Source: Hyphomicrobium_A sp963812795 | GTDB taxonomy: Bacteria; Pseudomonadota; Alphaproteobacteria; Rhizobiales; Hyphomicrobiaceae | Direction of reading: 5' to 3' | Length of the DNA stretch: 64,000 nt | Assembly: GCA_963812795.1 (NCBI GenBank) | Contig: CAWEWG010000011.1 | Span: 1-64,000 of the forward strand | In this document: positions 17,014-25,957 of the stretch, one piece after another | Position numbering within the stretch: position 1 is the first letter of the stretch | Layout of the letters: every line of letters begins with the position of its first letter | The notes under the pieces: model-generated | What the model was told of the DNA's origin: nothing | What the model saw: only the letters and a program-made list of their open reading frames with translations | Databases searched by the model: none | Made by a program: the position numbers and the translations under genes

Positions 17014-17376
17014 TCAGCGTGCCCGGTTGCCGGGCGGCACGGCAACGCACTGCATTTCCTTGGTGCACTCGAAGCCCACGTCGCAGTACTGCGCACGGTC
17101 GGAGCAGGCCCGCTTCGAGGTCACCGAGATGCATTCGTCGGGGGCGCCACACATGAAGCCTTCGGAGCAGCTCTTGGCATTGCCGCAGCAGACGCTGCCC
17201 GGATCGCCGTAGGTCCCGTCCGGGCAGCAGACGCTTCCCGCCGGCACGCATCCACCGCCGTACTCTTGCGGGCACTGATCTTGGCCGCGCTCGCAGTCGT
17301 TGGCCGCGAACGTGCCGAGGCCGGCCGCGAGACCGATGAGCAACAGGGCAGGCAGGAGCAGCAACGCGCGGCGCAT
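17014..17376 (-). CDS. Cys-rich secreted protein
   Basis: A 120-residue exported protein. Signal peptide MRRALLLLPALLLIGLAAG with cleavage before the mature part, which carries 16 cysteines in patterns like GSVCCPDGTYGDPGSVCCG and CDVGFECTKEMQC, suggesting a disulfide-knotted fold outside the cytoplasm. In another frame after CVAVPPG the sequence continues to 16886 with plausible coding (PMQVYGLVAEEITKSELLPY, LPPAMREPARKHD), so the true protein may be longer by about 40 residues if one base is missing near 17030. Confidence 0.6.
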   Translation of the reverse strand: MRRALLLLPALLLIGLAAGLGTFAANDCERGQDQCPQEYGGGCVPAGSVCCPDGTYGDPGSVCCGNAKSCSEGFMCGAPDECISVTSKRACSDRAQYCDVGFECTKEMQCVAVPPGNRAR

Positions 17377-17605
17377 CTCTAATTGTGTTTCATAGGCGGG
17401 GCAGGGCGGCAAGACCGTACACGCTATCTGGCAAACGCTTTGGGCAACCGAATCGGCGCGGTGTTGCCCTTTGGCAAGCGGGGGCAGTTTCCGGGCTTGC
17501 CGGCAGAGCGCAGCCGAGCCACTCGACCACCCTTGTTGGCGGCAAGCCGTTCGCACGCTATCAACTCAATGTCGGACGCGCGCCGCGTCCGGGGGTCCGA
17601 CCGCC

Positions 17606-18052
17606 ATGTCTTTGGCCGAGCAACGCTCTGCGTTCATGCGCGCCCACCTCGCTTGGCAGGCGGGCGACCTCGACGGCTTCTTGGGCCAGCTCGCCGAGGA
17701 CATCATCTACATTGTCAACGTCGATGGCATGCAGGTGCCCTACGCGATGAGCGCCGTCGGCAAGACCGACGTGCAAGACAGGCTCCAGCTTCTCCTTGAT
17801 ACCTTCGTCGTCACGACGTTCGACGTGGAGAACCTCGTGCACGAGCCCGACCACAGCCGCAGCGTCGTGCACGGCGTCTATCGACACAAGGCGACGGGGG
17901 AGGTCCTCGACATCAAGCTGCGCTTTCGGGCCTGGGTCGAGAACGGCTTGTTGACGCGCATCGAGGAGATCCACGACGCGCGCTATATCGAGGCGTACGA
18001 GCGCTTCGTCTTCCACGTGCAGAACACCGCGCAGGGTCGGGCAGGAACCTGA
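17606..18052 (+). CDS. nuclear transport factor 2 (SnoaL-like) family protein
   Basis: A 148-residue cone-shaped alpha+beta barrel protein. ATG 17606 (MSLAEQRSAFMRAHLAWQAG) begins the N-terminal helix; HLAWQAGDLDGFLGQLAEDI and the strands DIKLRFRAWVENGLLTRIEE are typical of NTF2-like enzymes and ligand-binding proteins. Catalytic residues vary in this family and no substrate can be given. Convergent with the squalene-cyclase-like gene. Confidence 0.8.
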   Translation: MSLAEQRSAFMRAHLAWQAGDLDGFLGQLAEDIIYIVNVDGMQVPYAMSAVGKTDVQDRLQLLLDTFVVTTFDVENLVHEPDHSRSVVHGVYRHKATGEVLDIKLRFRAWVENGLLTRIEEIHDARYIEAYERFVFHVQNTAQGRAGT

Positions 18053-18088
18053 GGCGAGGAAAAGGCGAACCGGCCGCGCCACGACCGT

Positions 18089-19010
18089 TCAGCCGCGCGC
18101 CCAGTCGAGCACGCGCATCGCCCGCAGGGTGTTCCAGCGACTGGCTTCGCCGACACCGGTCTCTACGTCGAAAGCCAGCCGCGCGGTGTGATCGGGATGG
18201 AGGCCGTCAAGCGGCCAGCGCCCGTCATCGCCGCGCTTCTGCTCCACCAGCGCCACCGCCTCGGCAACGCGCTCGTCGGGCTTAACGCCGGCGCGGCGCA
18301 GATAGTCTAGTCCGCGCAGGACGTCGTAGTGCCAAACGGGCGGAAACAAGAAACTCGTCCAGCGGCGATTTATGATTTCGCCGGAGGACAGCGACTCGCA
18401 GCATGCGACGCTCCAGGAGATAGTGCTCAGCGCGCCCCCGCGCGTCCGTCACCGCCGCCGATGGCCCTCGCGCCTTCTCGTATTCCAGCAGCCCTTCCAA
18501 CACGCAGGTCGTCGAGTGGAAGGAGGACCGCTTGCTGGGCGGAGCCTCGCAGTTCCAGCCGCCGTCCTCGAGCTGCTCGCCGAGCAGGCGCATGAGCAGC
18601 GGCTCGACCTTCGCGCCGAAGTAGGCGCCCGTCGCCAGGATCCTGCCGTTGATGCAGGCCTCGGTCTCGCCGTCGAAGAAGGGCCGGCCGTCGAGCTGCC
18701 ACCACGTGATGCGTTCCGTGACGCGGCCGACGGCTGCGCGGACTTTTCCGTCTGCCGGATCGGCGCCCAGATCCCGCAGGAGCTGCAGCGCGTCGGTGGT
18801 GGTCATCCAGCCGTGTTCGGTCTCATCATTCCAGTGGCCATCGGCCGTCTGGCGCGCGAGGAGATCAGCGCCCCAGCCTTCCTCGGCGACGCGCGACCGC
18901 TCGGCGGCGACGGCCTCGGCCAAGGCATCGGTCAGATCGCGCATCGCCTGCCAGCGGATCGCAGGATCGCCGTCCAGCAGCCAAGACACGACTTCCGTGC
19001 GGCTCGTCAT
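18089..19010 (-). CDS. squalene-cyclase-like protein, one-base slip near 18390
   Basis: Alpha/alpha-barrel protein resembling the repeats of prenyltransferases and squalene cyclases, without the DxDD catalytic motif visible. ATG 19010 (MTSRTEVVSWLLDGDPAIRW) has GGGAGAAAGG upstream. Repeats: ARQTADGHWND, LDGRPFFDGETEACINGRIL, LEDGGWNCEAPPSKRSSFHS. After about residue 205 the reading moves to another frame, which continues GEIINRRWTSFLFPPVWHYD, VLRGLDYLRRAGVKPDERVA and ends DWARG at 18089. A deletion near 18390 explains this. Soluble, function unknown; not a complete hopanoid cyclase, being only about 300 aa. Confidence 0.7.
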
Positions 19011-19181
19011 GCCTTTCTCCCCTCCCAACAAACAAGCGTCCAAAAGGCGGCCGCCCATCGACCAAATATGGACATAGAGAATGCCAATACGTGGGCAAGC
19101 GAACCACGTAGAAGCCGGCAGCGAGGCGGACTAAGCTTGTTCGGGCCCCGACTTGCAGGCTCCAATGCCAAGGAGGTCGTC

Positions 19182-19655
19182 ATGAAAAGCATGCATTCGC
19201 GCCGCGAGACACTGCGCATGCTTGGCGCGACCGCGACCTTCGCGGTAGTGCCGTGCAGTTTCGCCGAGACGCTGCCGATGGTTACGATCAGCAAGGACCC
19301 CAACTGCAGTTGCTGCACGGGTTGGGCCGATCATGTACGTGCCGCGGGATTTCCGGTGACGATCGTGGCGGCGACTGACCTCAAGGCGATCAAGACCCGC
19401 CTTGGCGTGCCCGAGGATCTTGGCGGCTGCCATACCGCCGAGGTCGCTGGTTACGTGCTCGAAGGCCACGTGCCGGCTTCCGCCATCCAGCGCCTGCTGC
19501 GCGAGCGACCCCAGGCAACCGGTCTCGCCGTGCCAGGCATGCCGGCCGGATCACCGGGCATGGGCGGCACACCGGAAATCTTCGAGGTCACGTTGTTCCG
19601 GCCGAACGAGCGGCAAAGCTTTGGACGCTACCAGGGCGCCGACCGGCTGGACTGA
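19182..19655 (+). CDS. DUF411 domain protein (copper-associated)
   Basis: Exported 157-residue protein. ATG 19182 follows AGGAGGT. N-terminal signal MKSMHSRRETLRMLGATATF includes SRRET, a weak twin-arginine motif. DUF411 core: VTISKDPNCSCCTGWADHVR near residue 37, LGGCHTAEVAGYVLEGHVPA near 85, and GLAVPGMPAGSPGMGG. The Cys pairs and Met/His-rich regions suggest copper binding; DUF411 proteins often neighbour copper resistance genes. None is next to it here. Confidence 0.88.
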   Translation: MKSMHSRRETLRMLGATATFAVVPCSFAETLPMVTISKDPNCSCCTGWADHVRAAGFPVTIVAATDLKAIKTRLGVPEDLGGCHTAEVAGYVLEGHVPASAIQRLLRERPQATGLAVPGMPAGSPGMGGTPEIFEVTLFRPNERQSFGRYQGADRLD

Positions 19656-19725
19656 CATCCATGCTTCCGAGCAACCCTGCAGCAGCGGCGCCCAAACCGC
19701 TCTCAACACCGAGCGACAACAACGC

Positions 19726-20193
19726 ATGCGCCTGCACCGGCCAACGCACCGTTCCCTCGCCACCGCCGTCCTCGCCCTGACGCTCGTCGGCGTCGCGGCC
19801 TGCTCGGGGATCGGCACGCAAGACGGCGGCGCACCGCTGCCGGGCGATGCACCGACGGCCGATGCCGCAGTCCGCTCGACGCCCGTCGTTCCAGGACGCG
19901 CGGCGCGCGTCTTTGTCTTCGCCGGCTTCGGTGATAAGTGCGAGGCGGTGGCGGCGCCGCAGATCACCATCACCTCCCCGCCGGCCAAGGGCGACGTGAC
20001 GTTCGTCCCCGGCCAGGATACGACGATCCAGTATTCGGCGCAGGGCACCTGCATCGGCCAGAAGACCAAAGGTACCGGCGTCTACTATACGGCGCGAGCC
20101 GGACAGCAAGGCACGGACCGCTTTTCGATCGCCGCCAAGCTGGCAACAGGCGAGACGGCGACCCGCACCTTCGAGGTCCGCATCGCCGAATAG
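19726..20193 (+). CDS. lipoprotein, hypothetical
   Basis: A 155-residue protein with an N-terminal lipid attachment signal (ATAVLALTLVGVAAC, lipobox VAAC). The mature part has a beta-sandwich feel (PQITITSPPAKGDVTFVPGQ, YYTARAGQQGTDRFSIAAKL, TRTFEVRIAE), like domains of surface or periplasmic binding lipoproteins. ATG 19726 is chosen over the long upstream frame because it opens the signal. It starts 70 bases after the DUF411 gene and may be co-transcribed. Confidence 0.7.
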   Translation: MRLHRPTHRSLATAVLALTLVGVAACSGIGTQDGGAPLPGDAPTADAAVRSTPVVPGRAARVFVFAGFGDKCEAVAAPQITITSPPAKGDVTFVPGQDTTIQYSAQGTCIGQKTKGTGVYYTARAGQQGTDRFSIAAKLATGETATRTFEVRIAE

Positions 20194-20247
20194 GCGCCCG
20201 ACAACTTTCTGACTTCTAGTACGGAGACCCTGCCGCATGGGGAAAGC

Positions 20248-21359
20248 ATGTTGAACCGCCGCATCGCCCTCTCTGTTTGGCGGGTAAGCGCACTTGCCCT
20301 GACACTCGCAGCGCCATGCCCGTCGCAGGGCGCGACTTCAGCGCTACTGCCCAGGCCCAGCCGGCTGCGCTCACACGCGAGCAGGCTGAAGCGCAGCAGA
20401 AGTACGACGATGCGCTGAAGGAATTTAAGGCTGTCCTCGCGCAACGCCGCGCGCAGATCGATGCCAAGCAGTCACTGTCGAACCTGCCCGGGCAAGCCAT
20501 CTATCTCGCCCGCCTCAGCGTGATGAGCACCTACAAGGATCTCACCGACGTGCTGCCGTCGCGCATCGGACGGCCGAACAAGTTCAATGTTCCGCCCGCC
20601 TACTTCGACGCCGACATCGAGCCGCTCATCGAGGAGTACGCAGCCCTCTTCCGCGGCATGCAGGCGCCGCCGAAAGGCGCACAGGCCTCGGCGACGCCCT
20701 TCGAGGATGTCGCAGACCTCGGCCGGGCCATCGGTCGCGCCAAGGGCCTCGACGCCGCCGCCGCCGAAGCCGCCGCGCGCATCAGCCTTGGCGTCTTCTT
20801 CGCCGAGACCAACGGCAACCAGAACATCGGCAACGCCCGCTCCAACACCTACAAGGGCAGCCTGCAGACAGGAACGTCTGAAGACCGCAAAGGCCGCAGG
20901 AAGTGGGCGGCGCTCAAGCCGAAGATCGCGGAAGTCGATCCGGCCGTCGCCGCGCGCGACGACAAGGAGGAGGCGCGCATCGGCAAGGGCGACCAGCGCT
21001 ACAATCATTGGACCGCGGTGCGCAACGGCCTGATGAACGCGCACGCCGATCTCTTCGCGCAACTACCGGAGATCATGCGCATGCTGCCCGACGAGATCGA
21101 TCAGATGAAGTTCTTCCAGCTCATCCAGATCATCCCCAGCCCGACGCGTTCGGCTTTTAACTCCGGCAACTTCGAGGCCTACAAGATTTCCGACGCGCGC
21201 ATCATGGGCTACCTGCGCAACAACTGCATCTTCACCTTCGGCAAGAAGGACCGGGCGAAGACCTCGGCGACCTTCCGCGAAATCCTCGATGCGATGTGGC
21301 TGTTCGATTCCAAGTTCGAGAAGGCGCGCGCCAAATACGCCGAGGTCAACGCCCAGTAG
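20248..21359 (+). CDS. hypothetical secreted protein, slip in the signal-peptide region
   Basis: About 370 residues, not recognised. ATG 20248 behind GGGGAAAG opens MLNRRIALSVWRVSALALTL then AAPCPSQG, a signal peptide, in one frame; the body continues from about 20340 in another frame (TAQAQPAALTREQAEAQQKY). A one-base error there would unite them. The body has a coiled segment, IGRPNKFNVPPAYFDADIEP, a conserved-looking block ETNGNQNIGNARSNTYKGSL and a long helical C-terminus (FREILDAMWLFDSKFEKA). The block resembles substrate clefts of lytic enzymes but no catalytic residues can be assigned. Confidence 0.6.
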
Positions 21360-21465
21360 AGGATCTGGGCTGCTTGATGGCCCAACCCATCGAGCGGCTT
21401 GCGCCCTGCGCACGTCCAATAGTATGCAGCCGGCAGGTTCACAGGCACCCAACGGAGATTCACCA

Positions 21466-21597
21466 ATGCCCAATATGTCGGACTCGCGCCGCAAGGCCAT
21501 TCAGGCCAAGCAGCGCAAGGCGGAGAACGCCAAAAAGCGCGAAGGCAAGATCGCCAAGAAAGAGCGCAACGCCAAGAAGACCACCGCGGCCCGCTGA
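21466..21597 (+). CDS. small Lys/Arg-rich protein
   Basis: Forty-three residues (MPNMSDSRRKAIQAKQRKAE, NAKKREGKIAKKERNAKKTT, AAR), almost entirely basic helix. CGGAGA precedes the ATG at 21466. Such proteins may bind nucleic acid or ribosomes; function unknown. It lies between two exported-protein genes and is followed by the hairpin at 21612. Confidence 0.55.
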   Translation: MPNMSDSRRKAIQAKQRKAENAKKREGKIAKKERNAKKTTAAR

Positions 21598-21611
21598 GGC
21601 TTGCCGAGCAC

Positions 21612-21637
21612 CGGCGGCGCGCGCATCCGCGCCGCCG
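21612..21637. terminator. hairpin between convergent genes
   Basis: CGGCGGCGCG, loop CGCATC, CGCGCCGCCG. It lies between the small basic protein (plus) and the SH3-like protein (minus) and probably serves both; no T-run. Confidence 0.5.
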
Positions 21638-21649
21638 CCGTGACGGTGC

Positions 21650-22444
21650 CTAGTTGTCGCCGTGGCCGGTGCACGAGTTGATGTAGCGCTTGCAGTCGAC
21701 ATCCGTGTCCGTGCGGCTGCAGCGTGCTTTCAGCTCCTTGCAGGACAACCCTGTCGTGTTTTTCTTCGTCTTGCTACTGTAGTGCCCCTTGGGCCAGCAC
21801 TGACCCTCACCCCATTCGCCGCCGTTGTCGCGGCACCGCTGCGGGGCGGTCTCACGCGTCTCGTCGCGCTGCGCTTTGGTCGTGCACGTCTGGAACAGCT
21901 CGGGCCGCGCCTCACCGATGGCGCACAGGATGCCGCCCCACTGATAGCCACTGCCGCCGCCCGAATAGGCGATCTTGAACCAGGGAAAGCCGTTCTCGAA
22001 GACCTCGGTCTTCTCTACCAGCGTGACCGGGTCACCCTCCTGCAGCGAGCCGACCTTGGCGTAGCTCTGGCCGGGGCCGCTGCGGACGATGCCACCCCAT
22101 GAGCCGGCCGGCATCGGGTAGCTCGCCGGACCTGCGCCGGCAGGCGCAGGCGAAGCTTGCGTAGGCGCCGCCCCTGCCGCCGGCTGCTCGGCCAGCTTCT
22201 TCACGTAGGCGCGCGCCAGGTCGGCGTGAAACCCTTTCGGGTAGTTCGCCAGAAACGCGTCCCAGGCTTCGACGGTGCCGAGCTCCTTGGCCGCCTCGAA
22301 CGCCTGTTTCTCCGCATCCGCCGGCTGCGCCTGCGCGCTTGCCGCAAAGTTGAAGCCGAGCGGCAGGGGGGCAAAGGCGGCAACTGCGAGCAACGCTGCC
22401 GCGAGGCAAGGAAGCGTTGCGCGGCCAAAGGCGAGCTTACGCAT
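21650..22444 (-). CDS. secreted SH3-like domain protein, paralogue A
   Basis: A 264-residue exported protein. Signal peptide LAAALLAVAAFAPLPL, cleavage after SAQA. Residues about 40-90 form a helical module (EKQAFEAAKELGTVEAWDAF, LANYPKGFHADLARAYVKKL) shared with the next gene; then a Pro/Ala linker, a bacterial SH3-like region (GSWGGIVRSGPGQSYAKVGS to FPWFKIAYSG) and a Cys-rich tail with eight cysteines (ILCAIGEARPELFQTC, CRDNGGEWGEGQCW). The module is known from caspase-like proteins of Hyphomicrobiales as an N-terminal addition; here no protease is present. Likely periplasmic, cell-wall associated. Confidence 0.78.
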   Translation of the reverse strand: MRKLAFGRATLPCLAAALLAVAAFAPLPLGFNFAASAQAQPADAEKQAFEAAKELGTVEAWDAFLANYPKGFHADLARAYVKKLAEQPAAGAAPTQASPAPAGAGPASYPMPAGSWGGIVRSGPGQSYAKVGSLQEGDPVTLVEKTEVFENGFPWFKIAYSGGGSGYQWGGILCAIGEARPELFQTCTTKAQRDETRETAPQRCRDNGGEWGEGQCWPKGHYSSKTKKNTTGLSCKELKARCSRTDTDVDCKRYINSCTGHGDN

Positions 22445-22501
22445 GCAAGAATTTCCCCGATCTCTAGCCTGAAATTCAAGTTCTTCCGCCGAAGGCGGTG
22501 A

Positions 22502-23407
22502 TCAGCCGCCGGTCTCGTTCGGCTGACACTGGCCGTAGGAGTTGCGGTACATGCCCGCCGGGCACGCCTTATTCTTATTCTTCACGCCGCGGTCGCGCTC
22601 GGCCTTCGTCTTTGGCGCGCATTTGCCGTTGAGATAGATCATGCCCTGGTCGACGCACGCCGCCTTCGCGCGCCGCTCGATGGTCGCCTTCGATGGCTGT
22701 TCCGACTTCTTCTTGCGCGGCACGCACGCAGCGCCGTCGTAGTCCATGCCGCTGTCCTTGCACGACTGCTCGGGCGTCGGCCCGTGCTCGCTTGCGGCGC
22801 CCTTCCCGCTGCCGGGCAATTGATCCTCGGGCAGCAGCCGCGCCACCGAGGCGCCTGGCATGGGGAGGAAGAGCTGCCGGCAGCTCCCTTCCTGATACGC
22901 GGCGATCCAGGGGTGCGTGACGAAGGTCTCTTGCGTCAGCTCGGCGCCGGGCTGGAGCTCGCCGTATTCCTTCAGCGCACCCTTGAAGTCGATCCACTGG
23001 ATGATGAGCGTCGCGTCGGATTGATTGATGAAGCGGATCGTCGCCGGCTCCTTCGACAGTTCCGAGCGGAGCTTCGTCGCCTTTCCGCATGAGGCCTCCT
23101 GCGCAGGCGGCAAGTTGGCGGCGGACTGGGAAAGCGCGGGCGCGGGTGCCGCCGGCGGCGGCGTCGTACCGGCGAGCTTCTTGACGTAGGCGCGCGCCAG
23201 ATCAGCATGGAAGCCGGTTGGGTAATTGGCAAGAAACGCGTCCCAGGCTTCGACGGTGCCGAGTTCTTTGGCCGCTTCGAACGCCTGCTTCTCCGCATCG
23301 GCGGGTTGCGCCAGCGCCGTTCCCGCCAGCGGGAAGATGATCTTCGGTACGGCGGCGAACCCGGCGAGGCAGACGCCGGCGGCAATGACGACGAAGAATT
23401 CATGCAT
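22502..23407 (-). CDS. secreted protein, paralogue B with divergent C-terminus
   Basis: A 301-residue exported protein 57 bases upstream of paralogue A on the same strand. Signal MHEFFVVIAAGVCLAGFAAV. Residues 32-82 repeat the helical module of paralogue A almost identically (AEKQAFEAAKELGTVEAWDA, FLANYPTGFHADLARAYVKK); the rest is different: a beta domain (TIRFINQSDATLIIQWIDFK, then YGELQPGAELTQETFVTHPW), a VHL-like fold, and a Lys-rich tail with three CxxGMxY/CPxGMY-type motifs (CKDSGMDYDGAACV, CVDQGMIYLNGKC, CPAGMYRNSYGQC). The VHL-like reading comes from the sequence pattern only. Confidence 0.75.
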   Translation of the reverse strand: MHEFFVVIAAGVCLAGFAAVPKIIFPLAGTALAQPADAEKQAFEAAKELGTVEAWDAFLANYPTGFHADLARAYVKKLAGTTPPPAAPAPALSQSAANLPPAQEASCGKATKLRSELSKEPATIRFINQSDATLIIQWIDFKGALKEYGELQPGAELTQETFVTHPWIAAYQEGSCRQLFLPMPGASVARLLPEDQLPGSGKGAASEHGPTPEQSCKDSGMDYDGAACVPRKKKSEQPSKATIERRAKAACVDQGMIYLNGKCAPKTKAERDRGVKNKNKACPAGMYRNSYGQCQPNETGG

Positions 23408-23734
23408 GAAAATTTCCGACGGCCGACCGCCGCTCCTCGAACCAGCCGAGTTGTAACGCGCACGCCGAGCACAAGTCCAACGCGTTGCGCGGTCGCGGTC
23501 TCTTGCAGGTCAGCTCCCCTAGGATGCTGCTGATCTCCACAACGACCCAACACGTCGCCCATCCTCGGTGGCCCGAATCGCCCCCAGTCGCCCATCCGCG
23601 AGCCGGCCGTGGCCAGCCGTGCCGAGGAGGTTCCACTCGGAAAGCGCTGCGTCGGGTCGGCTAGAGTGTTGGCCGCAAACGACATCGCGGCTTTGGCCTT
23701 TCTCTTGCCCCGACTCTCGGCGTACCAATGGCGC
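23408..23734. other. intergenic region between divergent genes
   Basis: No supported gene. It must hold the promoters of paralogue B (minus) and the Tlde1-like gene (plus). The open frames over it are in shadow of nothing but carry no motifs. A longer start for the plus gene (23609) would use part of this region but gives no signal peptide. Confidence 0.4.
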
Positions 23735-25015
23735 ATGGAACACGGGTGGGGCACCCTCAGCGACGCGGCCCGCCACGGCGCACGCCGTCCGGCGCGTCTG
23801 GTGCTGCTCGCCTCCCTCGCCAGCCTTGTGCTGCTGTTGCCCGCCCATCACGTCGCGGCCGAGCCACCGATGGACACCGGCGCGCTGCCCCCTCCGCCCC
23901 CTGCGGCCGTTCCAGCCCCCGAGGCGGCGCCGCGCCCAGTCCCCAAGGCGAAGGCGCCCTCGGCCGGATCGGCCGCCGCAGCCGCGAAACTCGCTGACAT
24001 CTTCAGCCAGGTCGGCGACCAGATCTACGAGGACTGCATTTTCGAGCTGTCGGAAGAGCAGCTCGAGGTGCAGCACGCGCTCATCCAGGCCTACGTCACG
24101 CAGGGCGCCGACGGCGCCCTCGCCCGCCAACTCGCCGTCAAGCAGATCCAGCCCCCCAAGCTCTCGGACAAGTGCGAAGCCATCCGCGCGCAGCCGGCCC
24201 CCGCGGCCTCGCCGTGGGAAACGACGGTCTCCAAGAAGCCGAAGAAGCCCGCAGCCAAGCAGCTCGCCGAGGCCGAGCCGGAACCGACTGTGCCGGAAGC
24301 CCCGGTGCCGACGACGCCGGCCGCCATCGCTCTGGCGCTGGCCGACAAGAAGCCGCTGCCGCAATGGGACTGCGCTGCCAACGTCGATTTCGTCACCATC
24401 AAGCTCAACGGCTATCAGCGCAAGCTGACCGGCGGCGAGATCTGCAATCCCTACGAGGACGTCGTACGCGAGGTGCCGGCAGCAGCGGGCAACTTCCGTC
24501 TTGGTTACACCATCCGCAGCGGGCGCCTATTCGTCATCTCCGATGATCCCAAGTGGAACGGGCGCACGATCGCCTGGGCCATCTCCGGGCGCGACGTCTG
24601 CCGCAACAATCCCGATCCCGAGTGCTTCGCTGCCCGCGCCGTCGGGCCGCTGCCGCCGGGCGAATACTCCTTCTCGGCCGACAAGGAGCGGCGCGTGAGC
24701 TGGGGACCGAAGACCAAGCGCAACGTCGCCGGCATCTGGTTGCGCAAGCTGTGGCACAAGGAGCGCTACAGCAAGGCGCAGACCAAGGCCATCCTGGCGC
24801 GCGGCAACATCGCCATCCACGTGCGCCTCAAAGGCGAGATGTCGGAAGCCTGCCTCGGCCTCGAGCCGAAGGGCTGGGCCTATGTCGCCTCGCTGATCAA
24901 GGACGGGCGCGCCACCGGCGTCAACGTGCACGTCGACGAGCCGCATCCGCAGATCGCCGAGGCGCCACCCGTCGTCGTCGGCTCCTCGTTCTCGCTCACC
25001 TCGCTGTTCAAGTAG
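23735..25015 (+). CDS. secreted protein with Tlde1/DUF2778-like C-terminal domain
   Basis: About 426 residues. ATG 23735 precedes a hydrophobic export segment (ARLVLLASLASLVLLLPA). Then a Pro/Ala-rich linker, a helical region (SQVGDQIYEDCIFELSEEQL), a second Pro/Ala linker and a C-terminal beta domain (about 265-410): SGRLFVISDDPKWNGRTIAW, VGPLPPGEYSFSADK, IAIHVRLKGEMSEACLGLEP. GPLPPGEY followed by IHxR and a Cys resembles L,D-transpeptidase-like DUF2778/Tlde1 domains that act on peptidoglycan. This is inferred from local pattern and needs profile search. No type VI secretion genes are near. Confidence 0.6.
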   Translation: MEHGWGTLSDAARHGARRPARLVLLASLASLVLLLPAHHVAAEPPMDTGALPPPPPAAVPAPEAAPRPVPKAKAPSAGSAAAAAKLADIFSQVGDQIYEDCIFELSEEQLEVQHALIQAYVTQGADGALARQLAVKQIQPPKLSDKCEAIRAQPAPAASPWETTVSKKPKKPAAKQLAEAEPEPTVPEAPVPTTPAAIALALADKKPLPQWDCAANVDFVTIKLNGYQRKLTGGEICNPYEDVVREVPAAAGNFRLGYTIRSGRLFVISDDPKWNGRTIAWAISGRDVCRNNPDPECFAARAVGPLPPGEYSFSADKERRVSWGPKTKRNVAGIWLRKLWHKERYSKAQTKAILARGNIAIHVRLKGEMSEACLGLEPKGWAYVASLIKDGRATGVNVHVDEPHPQIAEAPPVVVGSSFSLTSLFK

Positions 25016-25045
25016 CGCGCGAGCGCCTGCAAACTGCCCGGCTAG

Positions 25046-25501
25046 CTAGCCCGCTTCAGGCCGGCGCGGCACCACCAGCTTCGAGGTCATGAGCTGCACG
25101 ACCTCGCCGCGCTGATTGCGCGTCTCGCTGCGCACGACGACGATGCCGCGATCGGGCCTTGAACGCGACGGCGTCACCGCCGTCACCTCGCTCACCACCT
25201 GCAGCTCGTCGCCAGGACGCGTCGGCCGCGGCCAGGCGATCTCGCCGCCAGCGCCGATGACGCCGCCGGCGATTGGCGCGCCACCCTCCACCAGCAGCCG
25301 CATGGTCACCGCCGCCGTGTGCCAGCCGCTCGCCGCCAGCCCCCCGAACATGGAGGCCGCCGCGGCTTCCTCATCGAGGTGAAACGGCTGCGGATCGAAC
25401 TGCGCGGCGAACTGCTTGATGGCCTCGGCCGTCATGCGCAGCGTGGCGCTGGTGAAGCGCTGGCCGACGTGCAGATCGTCGAGGTAAAGGCGCTCGGCCA
25501 T
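25046..25501 (-). CDS. MaoC family dehydratase
   Basis: Single hot-dog domain of 151 aa. ATG 25501 has GGGAGAG upstream. Motifs: DDLHVGQRF near the start, FDPQPFHLDEEAAAASMFGG (hydratase-type FDPQxxH) and GLAASGWHTAAVTMRL. Substrate unknown; related proteins hydrate enoyl-CoA or act in itaconate/mesaconyl pathways. It runs 42 bases after the 96-aa helical protein gene, same strand, possibly one operon. Confidence 0.88.
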   Translation of the reverse strand: MAERLYLDDLHVGQRFTSATLRMTAEAIKQFAAQFDPQPFHLDEEAAAASMFGGLAASGWHTAAVTMRLLVEGGAPIAGGVIGAGGEIAWPRPTRPGDELQVVSEVTAVTPSRSRPDRGIVVVRSETRNQRGEVVQLMTSKLVVPRRPEAG

Positions 25502-25543
25502 CGGCGATCTCTCCCCTGCCCGCGTGGGCGTGCGCCCCTTGCT

Positions 25544-25834
25544 TCACATCGGCAGCACCGAACGGAGCTGGTCCTCGTACTGCTTCACCGCCTCGAGCGC
25601 GCGCTTCTTCATCACCTGATCGAGCGGGTTGTCGCCGGCCTTGAAGCCGTCGATGGCCTTTTGCGCGTTGGTGACAATGCGCGTCGCGCCCGCCTGCGGG
25701 TTGAGCTCGCGCAGGGTCATCGCCTGCAGCAATTGCGTGAGGATGACGCCCGTCGCCAGCGACAGGCCGCGCAGCTCGGCGATCTCGCGCTCCAGGCGCT
25801 CATGGACTTCGTTGGCGTCTTTGCTCTCGGTCAT
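25544..25834 (-). CDS. small helical protein, hypothetical
   Basis: Ninety-six residues, fully helical with coiled-coil heptads (NEVHERLEREIAELRGLSLA, QVMKKRALEAVKQYEDQLRS). GGAG lies eight bases before the ATG at 25834. No signal or membrane segment. Upstream neighbour of the MaoC gene on the same strand. Unrecognised. Confidence 0.65.
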   Translation of the reverse strand: MTESKDANEVHERLEREIAELRGLSLATGVILTQLLQAMTLRELNPQAGATRIVTNAQKAIDGFKAGDNPLDQVMKKRALEAVKQYEDQLRSVLPM

Positions 25835-25957
25835 GGAACAGCTCCGTGCACGGGGGTTGGCTTGCCCCGCTATCTACCAACGGAACGGGCGCCGCGCAGC
25901 CTCGTTCTTTGCGACCAATAGCGCCCTGCGGCAGCCTCGCCCCACGACCGAACGTTC

